Shown here piece after piece: positions 1 to 10,751 of a stretch of DNA of 64,000 bases. Made by a program: the position numbers and the translations under genes. Every line of letters begins with the position of its first letter. Within the stretch, counting starts at the first letter, position 1. Source of the DNA: Adiantum capillus-veneris. Taxonomy: Eukaryota > Streptophyta > Polypodiopsida > Polypodiales > Pteridaceae. Location of the stretch: contig CM043963.1 of the NCBI GenBank assembly GCA_014529385.2, positions 107,512,412 through 107,576,411 of the forward strand. Direction: 5' to 3'. The notes beneath the pieces are model-generated. The model searched no databases. It was not told the DNA's origin and saw nothing but the letters and a program-made list of their open reading frames with translations.

Positions 1-413
1 TCTCGAATGTTGAGATCCTTTCGGTGATACAGGTCTTGGAGCGATCCCTCGAGCACCCTTAGATAGGCAGCTAGGATGTATTGACTGTGAGTTAGACATT
101 TGGGATTGCATCGTGCTTTACTGCCGTTGAGGCATTGTCACAGTCTATGCTTATAGGACAGTGAGAGACAGTACAGGTGCAGGATAGGTTTACTCGCAGC
201 TTACAGTGTCAGAGAGACAGTGTTTTTTGAGCTGTTTTTTGGTATGTTTTTAGTACACCAGAGCCATTTTACAAAGGAGACTCTGCCAAAATTTCTGCAG
301 AATCTGAAGCTTTCTTGGTTCATTTGACAGGTTGATATTGGTTCAGAGGTCAGTTTACAGGGGAAACTCTGCCGAATTTTTCCCAGAAAATTAAACTACT
401 GTGAAGCGTAGCT
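1..413 (+). other. Leader region of COP1
   Basis: No open frame or primer-binding site is visible. It precedes the first gag codon at 414 and is most simply the untranslated leader of the copia element. Confidence 0.5.
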
Positions 414-1646
414 ATGGCTGGATCACAGGACACTGCTCTTTACAATATCAAGAAGCTGGATGGAACCAATTTCCCATTGTGGAAGAAGCAGATTTGGCAC
501 GTGTTGGTACAAAAGAAGCAGATAAAACCTATAAAGCTCAAGGGGATAAAACCAGAAGATATGGACGAAGATGAATGGAGCAAAATGGATGAATTGGCAC
601 TTTCTACCATTATGCTGACTTTGGCAGAAAGCGTTTACTTCAATGTAGCAGACGAGATGTCGGCTTATCAAGCATGGTTAAAGCTGAGTGATCTTTATGA
701 GAAGCAGAGTGCAGCTTCACAGGTATACTGGCTTAAGAAGCTTGTTGACTTGAAGATGAAAGAAGGGACACCTATGTCCAATCATCTGAATGAATTCAAC
801 ACAATCTATAGTCAGTTGTCAGCTTAAGGTGTCAAGTTTGATGAACCTGTTAGAGCTATGTTCCTGTTGATCACATTGCTGGAAAGTTGGGACACTTTTC
901 GCACAGCTTTGAGTAATTCTACACCTCCATATGGTTTGAACATAGCAGGTGTAGAAGGAAGTCTGCTTACTGAAGAAACCAATAGAAAGACAATGGACAA
1001 AGGCAAAGGAACAGCCTTAGTTTTCAGGGGAAGGACCAAAGAAAAGTACAAAGGTGGAAAGAGGAATCAGTCTCGTAGCAAGTCCCGCAGTGCTAAAGGC
1101 AAGAGTGACATAGAATGCTACCATTGTGGCAAGAAGGGTCACATGAAAAGAGACTGGAGAGAATGGAAAGCAGAAAAAGGCAAAGAGAAAGCTGAAGACC
1201 ATGGTGAGAAGAACAAGTCCTCAGTGAAGATTCAAGAAATAAATGTGACAAACACTATTGCAGAGGATGACAGTCTAGTGTCAGGAGACATCTACTTCTT
1301 GAAGAATACAATGGACTCAACTCTTCTTACAGCATCTGATGGAAATGCACTGAGTGACTGGATTATAGACTCAGGGGCATCACTTCATGTGTCTCCAAAC
1401 AAGGAGTGGTTTACTTCTTATGTGACCACTAAAGATCATGTTAGGCTAGGCAATGGGCAGACATGTGAGATCTTAGGTGTTGGAGATGTTCAATTGAAGT
1501 TTCAGAATGGCTCTTCTTTCACGCTGAAGAATGTGAGACATGTTCCCGCAATTACAAAGAGCTTGATCAGCACAGGTTTACTTGATGATGCTGGCGACGT
1601 CACCATTTTTGGACAGAACATGTGGAAGAATCCAAGGGTTCTATGA
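414..1646 (+). pseudogene. COP1 gag and protease, broken
   Basis: The frame starts at the ATG of 414 (MAGSQDTALYNIKKLDGTNF), a typical copia gag start with a DUF4219/UBN2-like nucleocapsid. An in-frame TAA at 825-827 interrupts it and the same frame resumes. A retroviral zinc knuckle is visible at 1116-1157, but its last cysteine is tryptophan (C-x2-C-x4-H-x4-W), which should abolish zinc binding at that site. The aspartic protease motif DSGASLH lies near 1369-1389. The frame is lost near 1620. The product would have packaged RNA and cleaved the polyprotein; this copy cannot make an intact one. Confidence 0.85.
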
Positions 1647-2907
1647 CAGTAGCACATGGAGTAAAGTCTGGAGGACTTTACATGATTTATGTATCAAATG
1701 TCTCTAAAAATGTAATCAATGTAACCGAGCAGCCGAACGTTTCTTTGTGGCATAGCCGGTTAGGACATATGTCCAAGAAGGGAATGGAAATCTTGTCTCA
1801 TTCTGGTTATTTGCCTGGCTTTTCATTTAATGATTTTGTGAACATTGTCTGTATGGTAAGCAAACACAGCAGCCACATAAGCATAGAAGCAGTAGAAGAG
1901 ATACACAGTTGGCACTTGTTCATAGTGATTTGTGTGGACCTATGCCTAACCTATCTCTAGAGGGAGCTTCTTACTTTATGACATTTATAGATGATTACTG
2001 GAGGAAAGTATGGGTTTACTTTCTCAAGCACAAGGATGAAGCATTTAGTGTTTTCAAAATGTTTGTGACACTTGTGGAGAATCAGAGTGGCAAGAAGCTT
2101 AAATGCTTACGCACTGACAATGGTGGAGAGTATGTTTCAAAGGCCTTTCAGGACTTTTGTGAGTCAAAAGGTATAAAACGTGAACTTACTGCTCCTTACA
2201 ATCCTCCTCAAAATGGTGTTGCTGAGAGGATGAATAGGACCATACAAGAGAAGGTCAGAAGTATGTTGTCTAATGCACAGCTGCCAAATGGGTTTTGGGC
2301 TGAAGCTATATCAACAGCTGTTCATCTTGTAAATAGATCTCCTAGCAAGGTTTTGCTGAAGGATTCAGTTGCAGAGATGGTATGGTCAGGCAAAATGCCC
2401 TCATACAAGCATCTCAGAGTCTTTGGCTGTGAGGCATATACTCACGTTCCAAAGGAATTTAGGAACAAACTTGAGCCAAAGAGTAGAAAGTGCATCTTTC
2501 TAGGCTATGGTAATTCTGGTGAGATGGGGTACAGACTTTGGGATCCCGAATCCAAAAAGGTTGTCCGCAGCAATGATGTTCACTTTAATGAATCCAAATA
2601 TCATTCTAAACCAGAGAGGGTTGAGGAGATTAGAAGAGTTGTCTTCCAAGAAGATGGACCTGCACGTGCAAGACAAAATGTCAGGGCTCAAGAGGAGCAA
2701 GGACAGGATAGAGTGGAACCACAGGTTGTGGCTGAGCCTGAGCCACCTATTGTGCGTAGATCTAGACGTGTCACGCGACCTCCTGATAGGTTTGTTCCAT
2801 CTATGAATTATGTCATGTTGACTGATTGCAATGAGCCCTCATGTTACAAGGAAGCAGTGCAAATGAAGGACTCCGGAATTGGCAATTGGCCATGCAGTCA
2901 GAGATGA
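1622..2907 (+). pseudogene. COP1 integrase region, frameshifted
   Basis: The pre-integrase domain (HSRLGHMSKKG) is read near 1745-1780. A frame change around 1832 separates it from the rest; the CEHCLYGK zinc-ligand pair is still encoded in the other frame. The catalytic core follows with HSDLCGP (first Asp), RTDNGGEY (second Asp) and the PPQNGVAERMNR block (Glu), so D-D-E residues are all present. Another frame change near 2860 separates integrase from reverse transcriptase. Integrase would insert the cDNA into the genome. Confidence 0.85.
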
Positions 2908-4385
2908 CAACTCTGCATAAAAACCAGACATGGAAGCTAGTTAAATTACCACGGGGCAAAAAGGCTCTACCCTGTAAATGGGTTTACAGGTATAAGATCA
3001 CCGCTCATGATAGTCAGCCAAAGTACAAAGCAAGGCTTGTTGCCAAGGGCTTTAAGCAAGAACAAGGCATTGACTTTGATGAAGTCTTCTCTCCGGTGGT
3101 CAAGATGACTACATTGAGATGCTTTCTTGCATTGGTTGCCATATTAGATTTGGTGTTGCACCAAATGGATGTCAAGACAACGTTCTTGCATGGTGATTTA
3201 GATGTGGAAATTTACATGCAGCAGCCAGAAGGGTTTGTTGAGAAAGGCAAGGAAGATTGGGTATGCCAGTTGTTAAAGAGTCTTTATGGCTTAAAACAAT
3301 CACCGAGGGCATGGTACCATAAATTCCACAAGTTTATGCTTTCTCAAGGCTACAAACGTAGTGAGTTCGATCACTGTCTATATACAAAGAAGGCTAAGGA
3401 TGGTAGTTGGCTGATCCTTATTTTGTATGTGGATGACATGTTGATTGCTGGCAAGCACTTGGAAGAAATTTCAGCTTTGAAGTCAAAGATGGCAAAATCG
3501 TTTGACATGAAAGACATGGGTGAGGCAAGTCATATACTTGGTATGGGCATTGAGAGAGACAGATCAAAGAAGTTGATTTGGTTACCTCAAATAGAGTATA
3601 TTGACAAGGTTTTGCAACGTTTCAATATGGAGAAGGGAAAGGCATTGAGTGTTCCATTGCCACCATATGTGAAAGTTAGCAAACAAGATTGTCCTGTTTC
3701 TGAGGAAGAACACGCTGAAATGGATAAGATTCCATATGCGTCTGCAGTGGGTAGTTTGATGTATGCAATGATTGTTACTCGCCTAGACATTGCATTTGCA
3801 GTGGGAGTAGTAAGTCGATGCATGTCAAACTCAGGCAAGAAACATTGGGAGGCAGTGAAAGGAATATTGAGATACCTGAAAGCTACAAAGAGTATGTGTA
3901 TATGCTATGGGAGTCAGGAGCTAAGTGTAAAGGGTTTTACAGACTCAGATTATGCAGGTGACTTAGATAGCCGAAGGTCTACGTCAGGGTATGTCTTTAC
4001 ATTGGCTGGTGGAGCAGTATCATGGCGTTCTAGATTACAAGATTGTGTTACTCAGTCTACTACAGAGGCTGAATATGTTGCAACATCAGAGGCATGCAAA
4101 GAATCAATTTGGCTTAATCGACTAGTAACAGATTTGGGAATCAAAGAAGAGATGCCTGTGTTATATTGTGATAGTCAAAGTGCTATACAATTGGCTTGCA
4201 ATCCAGTTTATCACTCAAAGACAAAGCATGTGGATGTGAAGTATCATTTCATCAGGGAAATGCTCGAGGATAAGCAACTTCAGCTTGTCAAAGTTCACAC
4301 CACAGAAAATCCTGCTGATCTACTTACAAAAGGACTTCCCTCAGAGAGCTTTGCGCATTTTTGCAAGCAGTTAGGTGTAGGGTAG
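2841..4385 (+). pseudogene. COP1 reverse transcriptase and RNase H
   Basis: This is the longest open stretch of COP1, about 510 codons. The copia RT core is seen from WKLVKLPRGKKALPCKWVYRYK onward, with the catalytic YVDDMLI motif near 3427-3447. RNase H follows, with TDSDYAGD and the STTEAEYVA block, then the usual copia end HTTENPADLLTKGL and the terminal GVG. The stop lies at 4383-4385. It has no start of its own and would have been the C-terminal part of the polyprotein, now cut off by the upstream frame change. Confidence 0.85.
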
Positions 4386-4439
4386 TACATCACTTCTCTA
4401 CATCTCTTGTATATTAGCTTGTATAGTAGCTTCTCTCAC

Positions 4440-4499
4440 ACTTAAAGTACCACATTGGACTTTAAGTGGGAGGTTGTTGGGGTATAAAGCCCAATGTGG
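4440..4499 (+). promoter_or_regulatory. COP1 polypurine tract with two competing hairpins
   Basis: ACTTAAAGT (4440-4448) pairs perfectly with ACTTTAAGT (4459-4467). Alternatively 4450-4464 pairs with 4485-4499 over 15 positions with one mismatch, which puts the purine tract and the first LTR bases (4465-4484) in the loop. The two folds share bases and exclude each other. The polypurine tract is where plus-strand DNA synthesis is primed. Confidence 0.6.
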
Positions 4500-4687
4500 T
4501 CGCCCAGGTAAGTGGGAGGGCCGCCAGGTATGTACACATATTCTTTTGTAAAAACCTAATAAGAACTCACTATGCTCTACACATTACAGTAGAGCGAGTT
4601 CACCATATCGTCGTGCTCTTCTTCTCACACTCTCTCGCATCGCACTTCCGCTCGTACTCCTTCAATCTGTGAGCATAAAGCTCCCAC
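4475..4687 (+). repeat. COP1 3' LTR
   Basis: It starts TGTTGGGG directly after the polypurine tract. The right boundary is inferred only from a CCCACA that mirrors the start; the partner LTR is outside the window. Confidence 0.5.
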
Positions 4688-5939
4688 AAATGGCAATGAT
4701 GCAAATCCCAAATGCCAAGTGTACGAGGCTCCTGTAGAGTAAACCAAGCTCCTGTATGGCTGTAAAATATGGCTGCAAATCAGCCCCAAAATTCAGCTCT
4801 TAAACAGCTGCATAAACAAGTCACAAACGTGTCCCAAATCAGCCTACAATTGAGCCATACATGGACACCTGCAAAGAGGAAAAAATGGCTGAAAATTCAG
4901 CGCCCAAATAAGCCCTCAAACCTGCCTGTAAACTTGTAAACCTGTAGTTGAAACCTGTTGAAAAACCTCAAGCCATTAATGCTCGAATCTGGCTACCTAG
5001 CTTGTAGCCACACAAGCATACATCACAATATTCACTCATGTGAGTGTGCCAAGATAACTGTACGCCTGTCAAACTGTGAGCTAATCACCAAGCCCAAACT
5101 GTGTGGTATCGATGCATACACACGCACAAATCTCCCACCTGCAGAGAACACCGCACGCAAATGCTGAGTGCAACCCGCAATCTCTACCTAGATCGCATAA
5201 ATGATGCGCATAAAACTCCTGGGAAAATTTCACGAGAGTTTCGACGCACAATAGCTATCAACACAAAATAACCATTGTCCTGCAAGCTCAATACAATGAG
5301 CAATCAATGCGCATCAAACTTCACTCAACATACATGCATAAGCTCTGCAAACCTGTGTCCAACAAATGCTCACAAAGAGTACCACATGTGACCATACATG
5401 TCATCCACAGCCAACCTCTGCACTTGCTCACAAGATCTACTGCTCACCACATAAGCATACATAGAGCATTACCGGCTCAAAGACCATGTATGCAAGCCAC
5501 AACACTGCATAAGAACCACTCAAGTGCAACTGGCAACACCTGTGGGAGTACTAGACTCAACCTGTATACCTGGGAGTCAAACCCGATCTTGTAACACCTC
5601 ATATGTGCCTGCTCATTTGGTCTTTATGAAAATCTAGCCATGCCTTTTAGACTCACTAATGCACCAATTATACTTTATAGGATGATGCATTAAATTCTTT
5701 GTAAGCATCAAGCTTTCATTGTATTCTTCACTAATATGTCATTCACTCCAAGTCTCTTGAAGAGCTCAATTAAGAGTAAATTTTCAAAAATTATTGGTCA
5801 TAAGCTTCATAATAATGGCAAACATAGTGAACTCTTTTTGGCCTGCTTAAAAAGGCATTAGAGAACAAGGCATTAGGGAGTGCATTCATAGAAGTTTGAT
5901 CCCATGCTGTGAGATATTATGATATTATAATTTTATAAT
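4688..5939. other. No gene recognised
   Basis: Short open frames occur here but none has a recognisable domain or consistent codon pattern. Small recurring phrases such as AAATCAGCC suggest old repeat remnants. Confidence 0.5.
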
Positions 5940-6175
5940 TTGCGAAAGAATCTTTTCATTCCATATCATTAAATTGTTCTATTAATTTTTATGCTTACTA
6001 CACCTGCTTTTTCTTATGAAAGCATTAAAATGTTATTTCTTATGAAGGAAAGAAAATATGATTATGCTTACTACACTTATCTTTTCTTATGAAAGCATTA
6101 AATTGTTTTATTATTTCTTATGCTTACTTCACCTACCTTTGCTTATAAAGGCTTTAAAATATTATTTTGCTTTAT
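5940..6175. repeat. Degenerate AT-rich tandem repeat, about three units
   Basis: The phrase ATGCTTACT(A/T)CAC followed by TCTTATGAAAGCATTAAA recurs at 5991, 6064 and 6120 with unit lengths of roughly 56-73 bp. Confidence 0.6.
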
Positions 6176-6507
6176 TTTATCAATAAGTCTCTTTATTTTA
6201 TTGTTTTTATTTTACTTCATTTTCATTTATTTTTTTAAAATGCCAATGTAATCCTTTCACCTTGTTGTTTAAGTGGGTCCGTCGTAACATATAAGGCATT
6301 TGTGATTATGTGTGTATTTGGACAATGCAATCTCTATCATTGCGTTATGGAGCTTGGAAAAATGCTAAGACCTCAAGGCATCCATGTGCCGCCTTAAGGG
6401 CGGCTCCACTTTTTCCCCTTGTGAACTTCATAAAAACACTCCTCTTTTCTTTCTACATCTACACAATTTTAACCTCACTAAAATTTTAGCCTCTATGCGG
6501 ATGTGTG

Positions 6508-6509
<2 letters not shown>

Positions 6510-6554
<45 letters not shown>

Positions 6555-6573
6555 TGGGGGGGGGGGGGGGGGG
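6510..6573. repeat. Compound microsatellite (GT)n-T18-G18
   Basis: A GT run is followed by about 18 T and about 18 G, the G run broken by a single A near its end. Length calls in such runs are unreliable. Confidence 0.9.
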
Positions 6574-7291
6574 AGGGGCATTTGTCTATATCCATAAACT
6601 GTTGTCGAAGGTGGTAGTGGGGGTCGGACTAAGCGGTAGGCCGGTTTGGAACCACTAGTTTTATATTAAAACACAACAAAAATGACATGTAATTTAGGCA
6701 CTCATTAAGACCTACTACTTTTGATAACTCGCCCCCCTTTAACATTAGCAAGACTTTGTGACTCCTCATCTTGTTCCAAAGAAACTCAATATTGTCCTAT
6801 CATTGCAAGGGATGGTATTTGCATGGTTAGTGAAAAGTTCAAAGTGATAAAGGAGTGCCTCAACCCAAGGAAACTCATGAGCTTCAAAATTACTCATGGG
6901 ACGTGCTCCTATTTCAAGACTTTTATGAAACAAGTGAAAGAATCATGGTGGCTTTCTAAAACAATTAGAACATGATAAAATCATTAGGTTGAGTTTAAGT
7001 AGAATCAGTGTTCAAGAAAGAATTGCCTCCGCTTAGCCTTGAACCGGTTGAAAATGGAGACTAACTGGTTGCAAACCATGGTAAAGGAAAGAAAAACTGG
7101 TGAAATATGTGAGAAAATAGTTCAAAAATCATGCAAATTTTAAATTTATGATTCGCTTCTTTGTGAGGAGGAAACTCAATCGACGGTCGCTTAATAAAAG
7201 AGACTTTTTTGAATATTGACTAAAATTAAGTTATAGAATGTAAGAAAAGTCAAACCATGTGAGGCTGTGAAATGAAATGTGAAATTAAAAA

Positions 7292-7294
<3 letters not shown>
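6574..7294. other. No gene recognised
   Basis: Only short frames without domain similarity are present in this AT-rich stretch. Confidence 0.5.

Positions 7295-7375
<81 letters not shown>
7295..7375. repeat. Compound microsatellite (TA)n-(TG)n
   Basis: About 21 TA units run directly into about 20 TG units. Confidence 0.95.
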
Positions 7376-7377
<2 letters not shown>

Positions 7378-8188
7378 ATAAGATTTATGCAAGTGAAGTT
7401 TCACTTTAATATTCTAAAACAGTAAAATGCAAGAAAAGTCAAAACATGTCAATATATGAAATATCCATATATTATTTTAAAATTGAAATAACATTTGATG
7501 TAAGTCTCAATCATCAATGAAAACAATGAAAGTATGCCTAACCCTACTCAACTCTAAGGTTTCTTTTAGAAAGCCAAAAAGAATATCTATACTATCTAGG
7601 GCACCACATAAATCAAACAAAAAAGAAGTTTAAGGATGTAGAGAAAACAAGAAGTTTGTACAACACTTACGTAAACGCTTATCTCTAAACCTTTGTAAAC
7701 GCTTATCTCTAAACCTTTGTTACTGTTATTGAATCTCTTAAAACCCTAAATGAGGTTCATTGTGATGCTTGCTGAAAGATGTCCTTTCATAATTGAAAGA
7801 TGTCCTTTCATAATAGGTACTTACTATACATTATGAGAGTTTGCGATCATTGGATTTGTGAGAAGGAACTTCTTGATTGGATGCATGCCTTAAGCTCATG
7901 GAAATATTAATTGATTGGGATCATGGAAGTATCTATTACTATATGACTCAATGAAGCTATCCTGCAAACAAAGGAAGTTGGAAAATTTTCTTTTGCAATA
8001 TCATTTTTTACATTGCTCACGTACTCCACAAGCACAATCAAGTAGCTATGCACCCTATCACAAACCTAGTTAAATTGTTGTATTCATGAAAAAAAGTGCA
8101 TTCTCTCACTAACAAATGGATCAAGTTGCTAATAAAAGTTGACTTCCAAAATCACATCATTGCACATACCGACTATTTTATTAGTAGT
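7376..8188. repeat. Intergenic DNA with two short tandem duplications
   Basis: A 24-bp unit containing AACGCTTATCTCTAAACC is duplicated head to tail near 7671-7719, and a 21-bp unit containing AAAGATGTCCTTTCATAAT is duplicated near 7776-7817. Nothing coding is recognised. Confidence 0.7.
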
Positions 8189-8395
8189 CATGTTTTTGAC
8201 ACTTCATAAGGAAGGCAAGCAGTCTAGGAGCATTATGAGATGGTTACCAACAATTTACCCCCATTTTGAAGCCAACAAAATACAAGCAATAATGTTTTTG
8301 ACCCTTTGTAAGGAAGACCTCCTCTATGGGAGCGCCTTGAGCAAGAAACCTGCAATTCTATTTGCCTTTTGAAGTCAACAAAGTAGTCAAAACCT
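8189..8395. repeat. Diverged tandem duplication, unit about 100 bp
   Basis: ATGTTTTTGAC followed by a TAAGGAAG phrase and TTTTGAAG(C/T)CAACAAA occurs twice in tandem, at about 8189 and 8291. Open frames across it share the duplication and are not convincing genes. Confidence 0.5.
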
Positions 8396-8458
8396 TCATC
8401 ATTGCAAGAAACATTTTCAGCCTCTTTTAGGCTATATTGTGCGACCAATTCTCTTCAT

Positions 8459-8459
8459 T

Positions 8460-8497
<38 letters not shown>

Positions 8498-8677
8498 TGA
8501 GAGAGAGAGGGAGAGAGAGAGAGAGAGAGAAGAGGAAACTAGAATAACGTGTCTATCACCTTAGTGCTGTAGATTGGTTATCCTAGTTCCCTATGGAGTA
8601 TTAGGCCTTTAGTTCAAGACTCGACATATGGATCTTTGAGGTTTGTTGGAATTGTTCCTACGTCCTTAAAAATATTT

Positions 8678-8718
<41 letters not shown>

Positions 8719-8870
8719 CTGGAATAGCCTTTCCATCACCCAAGTGTGGTAAATTGGTTATCCCAGTTCCCTTTGGAGAATTAGGTCTTGAGTTCAAGAC
8801 TCTTCGGATAGATCTTTGAGGTGTCTTGGAATTGTCCCCACGACGTAAAAAATCTGTCCTGCTCGCTTGA
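8459..8870 (+). repeat. Pair of SINE-like units with (GT)n junctions
   Basis: Two similar bodies of about 150 bp (about 8531-8680 and 8715-8862) each follow a (GT)n run. Each contains a tRNA-like A-box region (8561-8580, TTAGTGCTGTAGATTGGTTA) and, about 30 bp on, a B-box-like AGTTCAAGACTC (8611-8622; the second copy matches). That layout resembles a tRNA-derived SINE, an RNA polymerase III transcribed non-autonomous retroelement. A plain tandem duplication of an old repeat is the alternative. Confidence 0.5.
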
Positions 8871-9603
8871 TTTTTTATATATTTAAATATCCATAATGTA
8901 TTTCTCAGTGTAGATCATTTGAGGGTTGAATAAAGAGGTCGAAGGCATATACTCAATCAAATTGATTGGCAAGGAGTTTGGTGTCTTGTGCAATTTCGTT
9001 GAATGTTGTTTTCATTGTTCCTTCAATGTTGTGATTACCCATTCTAAATCATAGAATCATTAAATTGACCGTGCTTTTGTGAGTCTAAATTGTGTTGAAA
9101 GTATACGAAAAGGAATCTGGAGGCATAACAAAATAAGTGTCAATCATCTGTCAAAGTGACCTACATAAGACAATGCCTCGAATTGTAAGGGACATAGTAA
9201 GAGAAAAAGTTTTCCATCGGTAACCTGGCACATGGCATCTATCGACAAGCTTTATCCGGGAGTCAATAATTGCTTCCAAGAGTGCAATGCTTTATCATTG
9301 CTCAGGCCAAAAAGAGGGCTGTCCCAAGTAACATGTATTATGCACCCCTCGTGACCAAATGAAAACATTTTGGGAACGCCTATTCTTACCAAGGTGTGCC
9401 CAAAGTGAATAAAGAACTTTAAACTTGACTGGCTAGCTAGCTCTTCGCCGACGTTCAAACGATGGATCGATCCCTCATGTCCAAGCTGGAGGATTTCACC
9501 CAGCTCAAGCCCCTGCATCCAGCTGCAGCCTTCGGCACCCATCTTCACAAGTAAGCCCTTCTTTTCTAATTACTACACTTGTCCTCGGAAGCAGCTTGTA
9601 TGT
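8871..9603. other. No gene recognised
   Basis: Short frames on both strands have no recognisable domains. Confidence 0.5.
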
Positions 9604-9611
9604 CACACACA

Positions 9612-9701
<90 letters not shown>
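9604..9701. repeat. Compound microsatellite (CA)n-(GA)n
   Basis: About 13 CA units are followed by about 36 GA units. Frames reading Thr-His or Arg-Glu runs here are artefacts of the repeat. Confidence 0.95.
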
Positions 9702-9704
<3 letters not shown>

Positions 9705-10285
9705 CGTCCTTTGGTTGTATGCATTTGCGATAAATCTTACCATCGTGGAACAAACTGCTCTCTTGGAAATGCCCACTTTGTTGTAGTCACCTGCAATCTA
9801 TCTAGTTAGATGTGGTCATGGTCCATGCATTGTTGGAATGGCTACGCTGCAGAAGCTTACACTTGTAAATTTTTTTGAGGTGCTATCAATGACTCCTGTG
9901 TATTTGTGTGTGCACGTTCACACTCATCGCTTGCTTGTAGGGTGCTTCTACTTGTGTAATGACTTCTTAACTCCAAGTTGACATTCTTAGAACTCACTTA
10001 GGTTTCCGATTCATTGAATTTATGGCACTAGCGGTAATTGTTTAGGATTTAAAAAAAAAGGAATCTTCATTTTGGCCCTAAATCTTGCCACAAGGTTTTT
10101 CCTTGTATCTCCAGGATCTTGCAAGGAATGAAGTAAGCAAGGGGGCCATTATTGTGTGCTCATGTGCTTCTTTCACCATGCACTACACCACTGTACACAT
10201 ACAATTTGTCACTATGCACTACATTTTGCCATCAATGGGGCCCCAAATCTGCCAGCAATACAATGATTTAGGGTCATAGGAGAGA
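9702..10285. other. No gene recognised; left flank of the nested retrotransposon pile
   Basis: Nothing coding is recognised. The sequence ends where homology to gypsy G1 begins, at about 10286. Confidence 0.5.
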
Positions 10286-10746
10286 GAGATGAAATAATTA
10301 CCCGACCATCTTGCATTAACATTTCCCTGATACTATTGCCACACGCATCACACTGGACCACAAATGACTTTCTGAGATTTGGTAAGACAATTATTAGATC
10401 CGAAGTCATCTTTTCCTTTCAGATTCAAAGTTGAAATCTCTTTTTGTGTCCACTTGAACGTGACCTCTTTCTTTTGCAAAGCATGTAGGAGTGAAGCAAT
10501 CTCGGCAACGTTCCCGATAAACCTTTTGTAGTAAGAGCATAAGCCCAAGAAGCTACGGACATCATGCACAGTCTTCTAATCTGGCCATATCTTGATTGCT
10601 TCAACCTTGGCAAGATCCATTCGGACACCATACTTTGACGCTATGTGGCCAAGAAAGTGAATCTCTTCCAAGAAGAACTCACTTATCTTAGGATTGACAA
10701 GCAACTTGTGATTGCGTAGCTCTTTGAAGACAATGGTCTAGTGACG
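10286..10746 (-). pseudogene. G1 fragment: end of reverse transcriptase and start of RNase H
   Basis: Minus-strand translation gives FLGHIASK, VHDVRSFLGLCSYYKRFIGN and then VQCDACGNS, matching the same stretch in gypsy D. Frame changes and a stop (WPD followed by TAG near 10578) show decay. The piece stops at 10286 within RNase H, so integrase was lost by deletion. At 10746 it is interrupted by gypsy D and continues at 19458. Confidence 0.85.
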
Positions 10747-10751
10747 CCTAT
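10747..10751. other. Target-site duplication of gypsy D, left copy
   Basis: CCTAT lies directly before the left LTR; the same five bases follow the right LTR at 19453-19457. Confidence 0.95.

Larger units (their letters stand above)
1..4687 (+). mobile_element. COP1: Ty1/copia retrotransposon, 5' LTR outside window
   Basis: This is the body and 3' end of a copia-type LTR retrotransposon. Domain order is gag, protease, integrase, reverse transcriptase, RNase H, which defines copia rather than gypsy. Bases 1-413 look like untranslated leader; no LTR end or tRNA primer site is visible there, so the 5' LTR lies left of the window or is lost. The polyprotein is broken by a stop, three frame changes and a lost zinc-knuckle cysteine, so the copy is dead. 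A purine tract at 4465-4474 precedes an LTR beginning TGTTGGGG at 4475. The LTR's right edge near 4687 is a guess from a CCCACA end, since there is no second copy to compare. Confidence 0.85.

Noticed and set aside
4950-5600. Several plus-strand frames of 69-95 codons
   Set aside because: No domain, no codon structure and no splice signals that join them; treated as chance frames.
9505-9809. Open frames on both strands reading Ser-Leu, Arg-Glu or Thr-His runs
   Set aside because: They are produced by the (CA)n-(GA)n microsatellite.
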